Origin: Solibacillus silvestris
GTDB taxonomy: Bacteria > Bacillota > Bacilli > Bacillales_A > Planococcaceae
Length of the DNA stretch: 64,000 bases
Direction of reading: 5' to 3'
NCBI GenBank assembly: GCA_001586195.1
Contig: CP014609.1
Location: 1,400,001 to 1,464,000, forward strand
The position numbers and the translations under genes are program-made. Of this stretch, positions 1 to 8,426 are shown piece after piece. Position 1 is the stretch's first letter. Each line of letters starts with the position of its first letter. The notes beneath the pieces are model-generated. The model searched no databases. It had not been told where the DNA came from and was given only the letters and a program-made list of their open reading frames with translations.

Positions 1-693
1 GGGGAAGATGTGCTCACTATTTATGGGCCAGCCGGTTTACAACAATGGATTGAACAAACATTACAATTATCTAAAACCCATTTAACATATCCGATTGAAT
101 TTGTCGAAGTAAAAGATGGCATCGTATTTGAAGATGAGAAGTTTACGGTACGTGCACTGTCGCTTCAGCATGTTGTCCCATGTTTCGGCTACCGGATTGA
201 ACAAAAGCCGATGCAGGGCGAGCTGCTGATTGACAAGGCTTTAGCATTAGGTGTACCAAAAGGTCCGTTATTAGGGCAGTTAAAAGCAGGTCATTCTGTA
301 AAATTGGAAGATGGAACAGTTGTGGAAAGCAGCGATGTAACGTCACCACCACAGCCAGGGTTCACTGTTGCAATTTTAGGGGATACAAAGTATTGCGAAA
401 ACAGTATCCGTTTAGCACAAAATGCAGATGTTGTCGTACACGAAGCAACCTTTGACCATTCCACAATTGAACTTGCGGGCAAGTACGGACATGCGACAAA
501 TACAGAAGCAGCTAAAATTGCAAAAGAGGCACAAGCGAGACATTTGCTGTTGAATCATATAAGCGCCCGTTTTTTGAAGCATGATCTGATTCCGTTTTTG
601 GAAGAAGCAAAAGCGATCTTCGAAAACAGTTATTTAGCAAATGATTTCAGCCAATATGAGTGGCGAAAAAACGAATTGCTGGAAATTGAATAG
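1..693 (+). CDS. rnz: Ribonuclease Z, C-terminal part (5' end outside window)
   Basis: Metallo-beta-lactamase-fold endonuclease that trims the 3' trailer of tRNA precursors. The reading frame is open from base 1, so the gene is cut by the window edge and the N-terminal HxHxDH zinc motif is not visible. What remains (about 230 residues) shows the later family motifs: GDT (third-ligand region), HEATF and the HISARF histidine near the C-terminus. Length and order match the C-terminal two thirds of Bacillus RNase Z (about 307 residues). It lies upstream of proC and an MBL gene, as yqjK does near proI-yqjP in B. subtilis, although here about 14 kb of accessory DNA separates them. Confidence 0.93.
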   Translation, partial: GEDVLTIYGPAGLQQWIEQTLQLSKTHLTYPIEFVEVKDGIVFEDEKFTVRALSLQHVVPCFGYRIEQKPMQGELLIDKALALGVPKGPLLGQLKAGHSVKLEDGTVVESSDVTSPPQPGFTVAILGDTKYCENSIRLAQNADVVVHEATFDHSTIELAGKYGHATNTEAAKIAKEAQARHLLLNHISARFLKHDLIPFLEEAKAIFENSYLANDFSQYEWRKNELLEIE

Positions 694-817
694 ATGAATT
701 TAATCGAGGTGTATAGTAAACGGGGTGAATGTTTACTATATGCTTCTTTACTTTTTTAAGAGAATTTTGTCCAATAACAGAAAGTTTCCGCTATAATGGA
801 GAAAAGGGGGATGAATG

Positions 818-1048
818 ATGCAGCAACCGACAATTTCACCGAAAGTATTACGATTGCTAGTTATTTTTCCAAATGTCATGAGCTATATTCTGTTATTTGG
901 AGTCGTTGTGTACATACGAACAAACTTGGAAATGCTGAAAGCGACAGACGGCTTAACGATGTGGCTGATCATTGCGGCGGTATTAGGCCCGATTTCACTC
1001 TATACGACATTCAGTATTGTGAAGCGGATTAAGAATGGAACATTGTAA
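818..1048 (+). CDS. Small two-TM membrane protein
   Basis: Unrecognised 76-residue protein with two hydrophobic segments (roughly residues 12-32 and 43-63) and a basic C-terminus (VKRIKNG), so probably a hairpin membrane protein. Tandem ATGs occur at 815 and 818. The AGGGGG at 805-810 sits 7 nt before the second, which is preferred. A strong intrinsic terminator follows at 1104-1137, making this a monocistronic unit. No function can be assigned. Confidence 0.6.
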   Translation: MQQPTISPKVLRLLVIFPNVMSYILLFGVVVYIRTNLEMLKATDGLTMWLIIAAVLGPISLYTTFSIVKRIKNGTL

Positions 1049-1103
1049 AGGGTTCCGGTTCGCGTAAGGGTAAAAATATTAATTGAATTGATTACATGCC
1101 AAA

Positions 1104-1137
1104 ACACTCAGTATTTTTTGAACTGAGTGTTTTTTAT
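1104..1137 (+). terminator. Intrinsic terminator
   Basis: Perfect 9-bp stem (ACACTCAGT / ACTGAGTGT) followed by TTTTTATT. It ends the transcript of the small membrane protein gene at 818-1048. Confidence 0.85.
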
Positions 1138-1266
1138 TATCTACTCTCTAATAACTCGAAGTAACTGCAATCCATCAGATGGATTTCCACTATATCCCGA
1201 TATCCAACGAGGGTAGGGACTGAAATATGATAATATAGGCCTAACCTTGTATTAAGGAGGATTATT

Positions 1267-1599
1267 TTGAATAAGTTCGGCAGAGGGATAGTAGCATTAT
1301 TAGGAATTTTGCTTACTATAATTTCAAGTATTATATCAAGTGTGAATTTCTTTGATTTGAGTGGTGGTAAAGGCTTAAATACAGAAAAGATAGAAAAGAA
1401 TATAGAAAAATTAAAAGGCTATTCTTGGTTTAATGAAGTATATAAAATGGAGGAGCATCAGCGTTCATTCTATGTAAGCTTAAAAATTAGAAAGTACTTA
1501 CAAAGTTCTATGCGTGTAAATAGATTAATTCGTTGTGAAAAAGAGCGAGTAAAGTTTATTTTAATGTTAGAAGAAGTGGCCCGACTACGTAATAAATGA
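1267..1599 (+). CDS. Small single-TM protein of unknown function
   Basis: 110 residues starting at TTG 1267, with AAGGAGG at 1254-1260 fixing the start. One N-terminal hydrophobic segment (about residues 8-28, rich in Ile/Leu/Ser) is followed by a charged Lys/Arg/Glu-rich domain of about 80 residues. It is predicted to be an inner-membrane anchored cytoplasmic domain or an uncleaved exported protein. It is followed by a second small membrane-anchored gene and a peptidase gene in the same direction. I do not recognise the family. Confidence 0.6.
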   Translation: MNKFGRGIVALLGILLTIISSIISSVNFFDLSGGKGLNTEKIEKNIEKLKGYSWFNEVYKMEEHQRSFYVSLKIRKYLQSSMRVNRLIRCEKERVKFILMLEEVARLRNK

Positions 1600-1660
1600 T
1601 TATTTAAATTTACCTTGTGAACTGGTTGTTAAAGAATAAATTTAGACGGAGGAAAGGCAC

Positions 1661-1990
1661 ATGAAAAAAATAATTCTCTTTAATCTATTATTTTGTATAG
1701 TTGCTGTTTTTGTTGCTTTCAATTATTTTAATATTAAATCTCGAAGCGCGGTTGTATTCAATTATGTGGAAGGCTATATGGAGACTAACTATGGGATTGA
1801 TGGGGAAAATATAATTTTAGTAGAAAACAATTTCCGAAGAGGAATGGGGTTGTTTGAAATAGAAGTTAAGGATAAAGTTACGAATACCTATTACTTTTTT
1901 GAAGTCGATATTAGAGATGACTATTCATTAATATATATTAGAGATCTTTCAGAGTTACATCGTAAAAATCAGGCTGATAATAAAAGGTGA
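1661..1990 (+). CDS. Small membrane-anchored protein (DUF3139-like?)
   Basis: 109 residues with a clear GGAGGAAAGG ribosome site before ATG 1661. The N-terminal hydrophobic helix (residues 3-21) is followed by a polar domain of about 85 residues containing the block YMETNYGIDGENIILVE. Small Firmicutes proteins of the DUF3139 type share this layout (TM plus a YGI.GE.I motif), but I would not insist on the assignment. The next gene begins about 18 nt downstream, so the two are probably co-transcribed. Confidence 0.6.
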   Translation: MKKIILFNLLFCIVAVFVAFNYFNIKSRSAVVFNYVEGYMETNYGIDGENIILVENNFRRGMGLFEIEVKDKVTNTYYFFEVDIRDDYSLIYIRDLSELHRKNQADNKR

Positions 1991-2007
1991 TAGTGGGGGG
2001 AAGAGAA

Positions 2008-2775
2008 GTGATCAAACAAATTTATGCTTTTGAAAGCATACAGGATTTTGAAAACTATAAAGACGAAATTCAATTATTAAATAACAATTTGAATATGTAT
2101 AAAGAATTGTTAATTAACCAATTTGAGCTCATAGAGTTACCTAAAACAATTGTTTGGACGAGCAGTAAGAATGCTACTACCGTATTTTCGCAAGTTCCTG
2201 TGCCTGCCTATACTAATCGGGAAACAATTTATATGTCGCCAAGTGTTAGCGAATGGAAGGCGTTTTACCTTTCGCTATTCGATGGTGAGGAATTAGAGAA
2301 AAGTGATGAAATTCAGTACATAAAAAATTATTTCCAATCACTGACGATCGATGACGTTTTTTGTATTTTAGCACATGAATTAACACATCATATTGAACTC
2401 TTTCCTGATGAGTTTGAAGATGAGCGCAATAACAGTATTTGGTTTGAAGAAGGGATGTGTGAATATCTCTCTCAAAGAATGACATTATCGGAACAGCGAT
2501 ATAATGAATTAAGGAAAAATGAAAACTTATTGATTAAACTATTTAAGCCAAAGTATGGCGGCTTTTCATTAGACGATTTTGGAGCAGGTAGTTATCATCA
2601 AACATCGTTAGCTTCAATTATGCTCAATTATTGGAGAAGCACCGTTGCAATTCATTTTTTAGTAGAATGTCGCTATGAAGGCGACGTAAAAAAGGTATTT
2701 AGCAAATATGAAGAATGGCATGAAAAAGGGCGACAGCAACCTTTAACTGAATATTTTGGTGTGGAGAAATTTTAA
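2008..2775 (+). CDS. Gluzincin-type HExxH metallopeptidase
   Basis: 255 residues from GTG 2008, chosen because a G-rich ribosome site (1994-2002) precedes it. In-frame GTGs at 1987 and 1993 overlap the upstream stop and lack a site. The motif HELTHH, followed about 20 residues later by WFEEGMCEY, is the two-histidine plus downstream glutamate zinc signature of gluzincins (peptidase MA-like). There is no signal peptide or TM, so it should act in the cytoplasm. Substrate unknown. A terminator-like hairpin follows at 2786-2820. Confidence 0.7.
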   Translation: MIKQIYAFESIQDFENYKDEIQLLNNNLNMYKELLINQFELIELPKTIVWTSSKNATTVFSQVPVPAYTNRETIYMSPSVSEWKAFYLSLFDGEELEKSDEIQYIKNYFQSLTIDDVFCILAHELTHHIELFPDEFEDERNNSIWFEEGMCEYLSQRMTLSEQRYNELRKNENLLIKLFKPKYGGFSLDDFGAGSYHQTSLASIMLNYWRSTVAIHFLVECRYEGDVKKVFSKYEEWHEKGRQQPLTEYFGVEKF

Positions 2776-2785
2776 AACCAACTAT

Positions 2786-2820
2786 CGGTGGAATTCATGA
2801 TGATGAATTTCGCCTTTTTA
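2786..2820 (+). terminator. Intrinsic terminator
   Basis: Imperfect stem between GGTGGAATTCA and TGAATTTCGCC followed by TTTTTA, just downstream of the HExxH peptidase gene. Confidence 0.65.
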
Positions 2821-2909
2821 CTTAATAAAGTGAAGGTGTGTCCGTTTCACTAAATAAATAATCTGTTTGTGCTAATATATTCAATAAGTCTTTGCTTTAG
2901 GAGGTTCAC

Positions 2910-3191
2910 ATGAATTTGATCGCGCAACATCCTTATATTAAAGTAGAAAGAACCGTGACAAGTACTGAACAGTTTGAAATTGTACATGACCGGATCATTT
3001 ATTTATACAATGATAAAGTCGTTACACAAAATAGAGTGTTTCCGATTAAAATTGTAATGGATTTTTCGTACCGGGAAATTGCAAAGCAGGGAGGGATCCT
3101 TTATTTACATACGCTACAAGGTGTATATACGTATATCGTGAAATCCTCACCTGAAGCTTTCATCAATGCATATAGAGAATATTTTAAGTAA
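2910..3191 (+). CDS. Conserved small cytoplasmic protein, unknown
   Basis: 93 residues with AGGAGG 2899-2904 before ATG 2910. There is no TM or signal. The predicted structure is mostly beta: short alternating hydrophobic strands, ending in a helix EAFINAYREYF. This strand-strand-helix ending is reminiscent of PH-like or YokE-type folds, but that is only a shape impression. It lies just upstream of the TagO-like membrane gene. Confidence 0.6.
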   Translation: MNLIAQHPYIKVERTVTSTEQFEIVHDRIIYLYNDKVVTQNRVFPIKIVMDFSYREIAKQGGILYLHTLQGVYTYIVKSSPEAFINAYREYFK

Positions 3192-3218
3192 ATGCAGTAT
3201 TTGAAGAATTAGTTTTTT

Positions 3219-3995
3219 GTGGTAGGATATAGGCGGTGGCCGATTATATTAGACTTATTTGGATTTACTATTCCAGTGCATAATGAGGTGGTGGGAAGTT
3301 TGTTATATTTAACGCTGTTAGTAGGCTTGGTTTTGATCGTAATGACAACGAAGCTTACTCAGAAATTTAATCTTTCAGGCTTTTGGTTAATTGTTGGGCA
3401 AATTAGCGCATCATTGATCATTGTTTTGTTTGGTGATCTTGAAGTTAGTTATATTAATCAAATTGAATTAGGATTATTAGCGATTCCATTTTCTTTATTA
3501 TTCCTAGTAGGGTTTTCTAATGTGATGAATATCGAAAAAGAGCAACAACCATTAATCTTGCTGTTGCCATGTATTTCATTACTTTGTCTTTCCATAGCGG
3601 CTTTGTTGATGGGTTATACATTTGCTTCAATTTCCGGACTATTTGCTGTGTTAACTATTATGTTGTGTGCTTCTATTTCAGGAAAAAAAACTTTAGGAAG
3701 AACCTTTACTACATCTATAGGTTTTGTAATTGCAGTACTGTCGTTGTCTTTACTTAAGCTTTCTTTTATCACAATTTACATTCCAATTTTTACTTTGGCA
3801 TTACCGTTAGTAATTTATCTTTTCTTACAAAATAGATTAACTAGCGCACAGTCAATGATCATTAGCGCTTCAGTAGCTGTTTTGTTTGGTTTACTGATGT
3901 TTGTAATTCCCTTTAATATAATTTGGGATTTGGTAGTTGGGGCAACTGTTATTTTGGCTATTTCCCAATTCTCCCGTAAGTATCGATTTATTTAA
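3219..3995 (+). CDS. Polytopic membrane protein, degenerate WecA/TagO/MraY-like
   Basis: 258 residues and about nine hydrophobic segments. The stretch reading VGQISASLIIVLFGDLEV, then IELGLLAIPFSLLFLVGFSN, lines up by eye with the TagO/WecA block FLGQILAA...LEIEFINLPFGG.IEFGFLSIPLT..WIVGITNAINL. However, the catalytic DD pair expected just before it is replaced by TTKLTQKF, and the NLIDGLDGLA motif reads NVMNIEKEQQ. It therefore looks like a truncated, catalytically dead paralogue of polyprenyl-phosphate GlcNAc-1-phosphate transferases. The start is uncertain: GTG 3219 is the first codon after an in-frame stop and has no strong ribosome site. It could be a relic or an accessory membrane protein. 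Confidence 0.55.
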   Translation: MVGYRRWPIILDLFGFTIPVHNEVVGSLLYLTLLVGLVLIVMTTKLTQKFNLSGFWLIVGQISASLIIVLFGDLEVSYINQIELGLLAIPFSLLFLVGFSNVMNIEKEQQPLILLLPCISLLCLSIAALLMGYTFASISGLFAVLTIMLCASISGKKTLGRTFTTSIGFVIAVLSLSLLKLSFITIYIPIFTLALPLVIYLFLQNRLTSAQSMIISASVAVLFGLLMFVIPFNIIWDLVVGATVILAISQFSRKYRFI

Positions 3996-4002
3996 AATTC
4001 AT

Positions 4003-4052
4003 TTGGCGCGATTCTGTAATTGGAATCAGCGCTTATTTATTTTCTAGGGTGA
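4003..4052 (+). repeat. Family A repeat, divergent 5' part
   Basis: GGCGCGATTC, a loop, then GAATCAGCGC, followed by a T-rich stretch. The inner hairpin is conserved by pairing but its sequence differs from the canonical copies. The right outer arm is not recognisable. It begins 8 nt after the stop of the preceding gene. Confidence 0.6.
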
Positions 4053-4123
4053 AAATTTTGTACAAATAATCCTATGTAATTTTAAAGAATATAAAACTAA
4101 AGAAAAAAGAAAGAAGGTAACTG

Positions 4124-4267
4124 ATGGGTATACTATTCGCTATATTGTTTTTCGTTGGTCTCTTTGCTATATATGATTTGATTAGAAGAATGAACAATAA
4201 TATTCTGGAACAGACGGAAGAAATAAAGAAATTAAGAGAAGAAATAAATCAAAGAGATTATAAATAA
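4124..4267 (+). CDS. 47-residue membrane peptide
   Basis: Short ORF preceded by GAAGGT at about 4113-4118. It encodes one hydrophobic helix (residues 2-20), a basic RR, and then a charged amphipathic helix rich in Glu/Lys (EQTEEIKKLREEINQRD). This layout (TM plus coiled-coil tail) is common among small Bacillales membrane peptides. It follows a family A repeat directly. Function unknown. Confidence 0.5.
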   Translation: MGILFAILFFVGLFAIYDLIRRMNNNILEQTEEIKKLREEINQRDYK

Positions 4268-4333
4268 TCTAAAGCACTCTTGGACAATGTTTTATCAAAA
4301 TAAAAAATATAAATTCTTGTAGGGGGTTCTATC

Positions 4334-4669
4334 TTGCAACTATTAAATTTTACGAAAGATAAAGCGAAACCAGTTTTGAATTATAATTCAATTTTCACTA
4401 CCTATAATAAAATTATAAAAACTGAAACGCCCACAAATTTTGGATTTATTTATGTCGAAGCTAACGGTTTAGTAGGTCGTCATGAAGCACCTGTTCCACA
4501 ATTGTTTATCGTGATTGAGGGAGAAGGTTGGGTTCAGGGGAAAAGCGACGAGAAGGTAAAATTGCAAATGGGTGAAGCTGTCTTATGGGAAAAAGGAGAA
4601 AGTCACGTTTGTGGTAGTCAAAAAGGTTTCACTGCTATTGTTATACAATCAGTAGAGTTACAAATATAG
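4334..4669 (+). CDS. Cupin-domain protein
   Basis: 111 residues from TTG 4334, with AGGGGGT at 4320-4326. The sequence carries the two cupin strands pairs: GRHEAPVPQLFIVIEGEGWV (motif 1 region with His and Glu) and LQMGEAVLWEKGESHVCG (motif 2, with terminal His). It is a single-domain cytoplasmic beta-barrel. The metal ligands appear partly conserved (H, E, H). The reaction cannot be named. It is followed 27 nt later by a small membrane gene. Confidence 0.8.
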   Translation: MQLLNFTKDKAKPVLNYNSIFTTYNKIIKTETPTNFGFIYVEANGLVGRHEAPVPQLFIVIEGEGWVQGKSDEKVKLQMGEAVLWEKGESHVCGSQKGFTAIVIQSVELQI

Positions 4670-4696
4670 TATGGCCATAATTTTAGGAGGTAAAGA

Positions 4697-4861
4697 GTGA
4701 AAAATATACTGGGTTTAATAATGGGGTCTATAGCAGGTTGGTTAATATGGGGATATTTTACAGATGATTTTTCAGTAGAAAGGTTTTTCATGTTTTTAAT
4801 GGGAATCATTATAGGGTATTTATTCGGTAGAAGTAAACCAAAAGGCGAAAGGACGATTTAG
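4697..4861 (+). CDS. 54-residue two-TM peptide
   Basis: GTG start at 4697 with an excellent TAGGAGG at 4684-4690. It has two hydrophobic helices (about residues 4-20 and 30-46) joined by the acidic turn FTDDFSVE, and ends in a basic tail GRSKPKGER. It probably inserts as a membrane hairpin. It is co-directional with the cupin and SUKH genes. Function unknown. Confidence 0.55.
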   Translation: MKNILGLIMGSIAGWLIWGYFTDDFSVERFFMFLMGIIIGYLFGRSKPKGERTI

Positions 4862-4910
4862 GAACTTCATTCCAGGATTAGGGGGTATGTATTCAATGGA
4901 GGAATTAACA

Positions 4911-5393
4911 ATGAAAAGTATTTGGCAAGAGGAAAACGACTATTATAAATTAGGGCGGTTAAAAGATGAGATGGTAAAAAAAGCAGAAGAATTATTAAAC
5001 ATAAAGCTGCCTAATTCCTACATAAATATTTTGAAACAACAAAATGGAGGTTATATAAAATTTAATGCATACCCAACTAATATACCGAACTCTTGGGCAG
5101 AAGATCATGTTAATGTTGAGCACATAATTGGGATTGGATTGGGTATGGATAAAGGGATATTGCAAAGTGAGTATTTGATCCAAGAATGGGAACTACCTAA
5201 TAATGTTGTATTGATTTCTGGGGACGGCCACTCATGGATAGCTTTGGATTATAGAATTAAAATGACAGAACCTCCTGTAATTTTTATTGATACTGAAGAA
5301 GAAAAGATTATTGAACTTGCTCCTAATTTTGAAGCGTTTTTAAATGGGTTAACAGTAGGGAATAATAAAAGCTTAATTTCACACCAAGAATAG
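4911..5393 (+). CDS. SMI1/KNR4 (SUKH) family protein
   Basis: 160 residues. ATG 4911 is preferred because TGGAGG at 4898-4903 precedes it. The upstream ATG at 4887 is only 1 nt from its G-run. The SUKH signature is clear: LGRLKDEMVKKAEELLNIKLP, then SYINILKQQNGGY (the LP.SY...L..QNGG block), ISGDGHSWIALDYR and a late FIDTE. SUKH proteins commonly act as immunity proteins to contact-dependent or secreted toxins. No toxin gene is adjacent, so this looks like an orphan immunity gene. Confidence 0.85.
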   Translation: MKSIWQEENDYYKLGRLKDEMVKKAEELLNIKLPNSYINILKQQNGGYIKFNAYPTNIPNSWAEDHVNVEHIIGIGLGMDKGILQSEYLIQEWELPNNVVLISGDGHSWIALDYRIKMTEPPVIFIDTEEEKIIELAPNFEAFLNGLTVGNNKSLISHQE

Positions 5394-5430
5394 AAATGGT
5401 TTTAGGTGTATAAATATAAGTGAGGTGCAA

Positions 5431-5796
5431 ATGAAAAATCTGATTTTATTTCTCTTTATTCTTTCTTTAAGTTTTATCGTTCTAGGGTGCATTAATGAAA
5501 AACAGGTAGATCCAGTAGATTCTTTAAGTGAATTAGAGAAAGTATATATGGAAATGCGGGAAATTGCTTGGGCAAGTTTGAGCGATACGGATAAAGAAAC
5601 CGTGATGGGGAATTGGAAAGATGCGAAAGTAACTGAGGAACAGCTCAGCGTTAATGGTGAAGTACTCCCAGATAATAATCCAATGAAAGTCATGAAAGTA
5701 ATATTTAATACATCTCGAGACAGATTTCTGGGACCGATTGGCATCTATATAAATTCCGATACTAATAAAATAATTAGTAAAGACATAAGAATGTAA
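5431..5796 (+). CDS. Small lipoprotein, unknown
   Basis: 121 residues from ATG 5431, with GAGGTG at 5422-5427. The lipoprotein signal peptide ends in FIVLGC (lipobox, Cys about residue 16). The mature part of about 105 residues is acidic and contains a SDTDKETVMGNWKDAKV block and a C-terminal IGIYINSDTNKII strand. It should be anchored on the outer face of the membrane. Function unknown. Confidence 0.7.
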   Translation: MKNLILFLFILSLSFIVLGCINEKQVDPVDSLSELEKVYMEMREIAWASLSDTDKETVMGNWKDAKVTEEQLSVNGEVLPDNNPMKVMKVIFNTSRDRFLGPIGIYINSDTNKIISKDIRM

Positions 5797-5887
5797 ATAC
5801 CTCTAAAACAACCCTCAGGATAAAGCTTATCCGTTTATCAGAAAAATAATTCAGGAGTGCTTTACTTTAAGAAGCATTTTCATCAAT

Positions 5888-5936
5888 TGGGCGAGATTCT
5901 TAAACAAGAATTAGCGCTCAATTTTCATTTATGGGT
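5888..5936 (+). repeat. Family A repeat, divergent
   Basis: GGGCGAGATTCTT, loop AAACA, AGAATTAGCGCTC, then a T-rich stretch and ATGGGT. The inner hairpin is re-paired with different bases from the canonical copies. The outer arms are eroded. Confidence 0.6.
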
Positions 5937-5967
5937 ACAAAATGTAGGAGAAATGTTATGAAGTGCA

Positions 5968-6072
5968 TTGAATTTAAGAGAGGATAAAGTAGCGGATTAC
6001 AAAATCCCTATTGACTATGTATATTTCATATCTAACAATAACCTTTATGCAGAAGCTGATTCGTCAGACTAG
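5968..6072 (+). pseudogene. Possible C-terminal gene remnant
   Basis: A 34-codon open stretch after an in-frame TGA, reading ALNLREDKVADYKIPIDY then VYFISNNNLYAEADSSD and a stop. It has no ribosome site or credible start. Its codon use looks protein-like, so it may be the tail of a deleted gene. This is weak evidence. Confidence 0.25.
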
Positions 6073-6087
6073 AAGGTGGAATAAAAC

Positions 6088-8193
6088 GTGAGAAGAACGG
6101 AAAGAAGACAGCAACAAAAATTAACCGGGAAGATATGGAGTATGGTTAAAGATAAAAAAATAATGGTGAAGCTTATAGCAGTGGGTTCAGTATTTTTATT
6201 ATGCTGTTTCCTCATATTTAATATTTTTGTTTGGGCAAGCGATGTCAGTAAACTAGAAGAACCCACTCCGCAGCCAACGATTATTTATGATCAAAATGGA
6301 GAGGTAGCTAGTAAAGTTACCGGTTCCAAAATAGATGGAGTCAATATTGAACAGATTCCGGAAAATCTTATTCATGCTGTGATTGCAACGGAAGACCAGA
6401 AGTTTTACAAGCATGGTGGAATTAATATGATAGGGATTGTTCGGGCATTGACTCAAAACATGATGAGTGGAGAAATTGTGGCGGGAGGAAGTACGATTAC
6501 ACAGCAGTTAGCTAAAAATGTCTTTCTAACACAAGAACGTACATATACGAGAAAGCTAAAAGAACTCATATTGACGAAGAAAATTGAGCGAACATACGAT
6601 AAAGACGAAATAATGGAACGGTACTTAAACCAGATTTACTTTGGTGAAGGCGCATGGGGCATACAGCGTGCTTCCGAAACGTACTTCGGCAAAGATGTTA
6701 GTGAATTAACATTAGGTGAGTCGGCTATGCTTGCGGGGTTGATTAAAGCGCCGTCAGTTTTGTCACCATTAAAAGATATGAATAAATCAGTTCAACGGAG
6801 AGACCTTGTTCTAGCATTAATGGAAAAGGAAGGTTACATAACTCAAAACGATGCGAAAAAAGCAAAAGAACAACCTATTGTATTAGAGGGTAAAAAGATG
6901 GATGATTATAAGGGGAAATATCCTTATTATGTAGACCATATTATTGAAGAAGCGATCGAACAATACGGGCTTACAGAAAATGAGGTACTTTCGGGAGGAC
7001 TTCATATTTATACAGAACTTAATCCTGCAATACAAAATGCAGTTGAACAGGTATATAAAGATAATGAAATGTTTCCTGAAGGGCAATCGGACCAGTTAAT
7101 CCAAAGTGGAGCAATCTTCATCAATCCCTCAACCGGAGGAATCACTGCACTAATTGGAGGTAGAGGGGAACATACTTTTAGAGGATTTAATCGAGCTACT
7201 CAATTAAAACGTCAGCCTGCGTCAACTATGAAACCATTGGCGGCGTATACTCCTGCTTTGGAGCAAGGATATGAAATCTATGATAAGTTACAAGATTCAC
7301 CTATTAATATTGACGGGTATCAACCTATGAACTATGACAAACGATTCCATGGTGAAGTAACGATGTATGAAGCATTGGTGAATTCATACAACATCCCACC
7401 GGTATGGTTATTAAATAAAATGGGACTGAAATACGGTATAAATGCTGTTGAGCGTTTTGGTATTAAACTAAAAGAAGAGGATCATAATTTAGGTTTAGCA
7501 CTTGGTGGTATGAGTGAAGGCATATCTCCTTTATCTATGGCTCAGGCATATTCCACATTTCCTAATGATGGTGTAATGGTAGAAGCACACTCTATACAAA
7601 AAATTGAAGATGCAGATGGCGAGGTCATTGCTAAGTGGCATTATAATGAGACGAGCGTTACGAAGCCCCTAGTCGCTCAAGAAATAACATATATGCTTAA
7701 GGGCGTTGTTGAAGAAGGTTCAGCAAAGAATGCTCAAGTGGAAGGATGGGAAGTAGCCGGTAAAACGGGCACGACCGAGCTTCCTTTTGCGAATTCAGGG
7801 GGCGCGAAGGATCATTGGTTTGTAGGATATACGCCAGAAATTGTTGGGGCAGTTTGGATGGGATATGATCAAACAGATGAAAATCATTATTTGTTAGGAA
7901 CTGGCGGATCTACTGTCACAAAGATTTTCAAAGCCGTTTTGGCTGAATCTATGACGGAATTTAACCAAAAAGAATTTAACTTACCTCTACTAGGCAAACA
8001 GCTAAAAGAACAGGAAAAGAAAGAGGAAGAGCAGAGGAAGAAAGAAAAAGAGATAGAGAAAAAAGAGAAGAAGGAGAAAGAAAAAGAGAAGGATAAGGAG
8101 AAGAAAGAGAAAGAAAAAGAGAAGAAAGAGATGGATAAAGAGAAGAAAGACAAGGAAAAGGAGAAGGAGAACAAAAAGGAGGAAAAAGAGTAA
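6088..8193 (+). CDS. Class A penicillin-binding protein (bifunctional transglycosylase/transpeptidase)
   Basis: 701 residues from GTG 6088, with AAGGTGG at 6073-6079. It polymerises lipid II and cross-links peptidoglycan outside the membrane. Order: basic N-terminus, TM 27-50, GT51 domain with [10 protein letters not shown] (catalytic E102) and [12 protein letters not shown] (134-145), then a transpeptidase domain with S379-T-M-K382, S433-Y-N435 and K559-T-G561. All catalytic residues are present. The C-terminal 60 residues (from about 640) are almost pure Lys/Glu, an unusual polyampholyte tail. There is no partner gene next to it, and its flanks are accessory DNA. Confidence 0.93.
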   Translation: MRRTERRQQQKLTGKIWSMVKDKKIMVKLIAVGSVFLLCCFLIFNIFVWASDVSKLEEPTPQPTIIYDQNGEVASKVTGSKIDGVNIEQIPENLIHAVIATEDQKFYKHGGINMIGIVRALTQNMMSGEIVAGGSTITQQLAKNVFLTQERTYTRKLKELILTKKIERTYDKDEIMERYLNQIYFGEGAWGIQRASETYFGKDVSELTLGESAMLAGLIKAPSVLSPLKDMNKSVQRRDLVLALMEKEGYITQNDAKKAKEQPIVLEGKKMDDYKGKYPYYVDHIIEEAIEQYGLTENEVLSGGLHIYTELNPAIQNAVEQVYKDNEMFPEGQSDQLIQSGAIFINPSTGGITALIGGRGEHTFRGFNRATQLKRQPASTMKPLAAYTPALEQGYEIYDKLQDSPINIDGYQPMNYDKRFHGEVTMYEALVNSYNIPPVWLLNKMGLKYGINAVERFGIKLKEEDHNLGLALGGMSEGISPLSMAQAYSTFPNDGVMVEAHSIQKIEDADGEVIAKWHYNETSVTKPLVAQEITYMLKGVVEEGSAKNAQVEGWEVAGKTGTTELPFANSGGAKDHWFVGYTPEIVGAVWMGYDQTDENHYLLGTGGSTVTKIFKAVLAESMTEFNQKEFNLPLLGKQLKEQEKKEEEQRKKEKEIEKKEKKEKEKEKDKEKKEKEKEKKEMDKEKKDKEKEKENKKEEKE

Positions 8194-8370
8194 TTTGAAA
8201 TAATCGAGGTTTATTATGAGGGAAATCCTACTTTTCTAGATAGAATCTGTTTGCTGACTTTTATAGCCATTTTTTCTTAGCAATTATTCATTTAGCCGAA
8301 GAGAGGGGTTCCATACCATCTTTATTGAAAAAAGGTTGAGTTTTAAAATTTTTTTAATCTAAAGTGAAGA

Positions 8371-8395
8371 AGCCCGTGAAAAAATCTCACAGGCT
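8371..8395 (-). terminator. Hairpin between convergent genes
   Basis: AGCCCGTGA and TCACAGGCT form a near-perfect stem downstream of the repeat-protein gene. There is no long U-run on either strand, so it is a weak terminator at best. The rest of 8194-8426 shows nothing else. Confidence 0.4.
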
Positions 8396-8426
8396 TTGCT
8401 AATAAATTTATCAAGACTTAGGTATT

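Noticed and set aside
767-797. Promoter TTGTCC / TATAAT before the small membrane gene at 818
   Set aside because: The spacing is 19 bp and the -10 lies almost on the ribosome site, leaving no room for a normal leader.
796-1032. Alternative frame starting at 796
   Set aside because: The overlapping frame from 818 encodes two clear TM helices and has better start spacing.
7887-8174. Minus-strand ORF rich in Phe and Ser
   Set aside because: Antisense of the Lys/Glu tail of the PBP gene.
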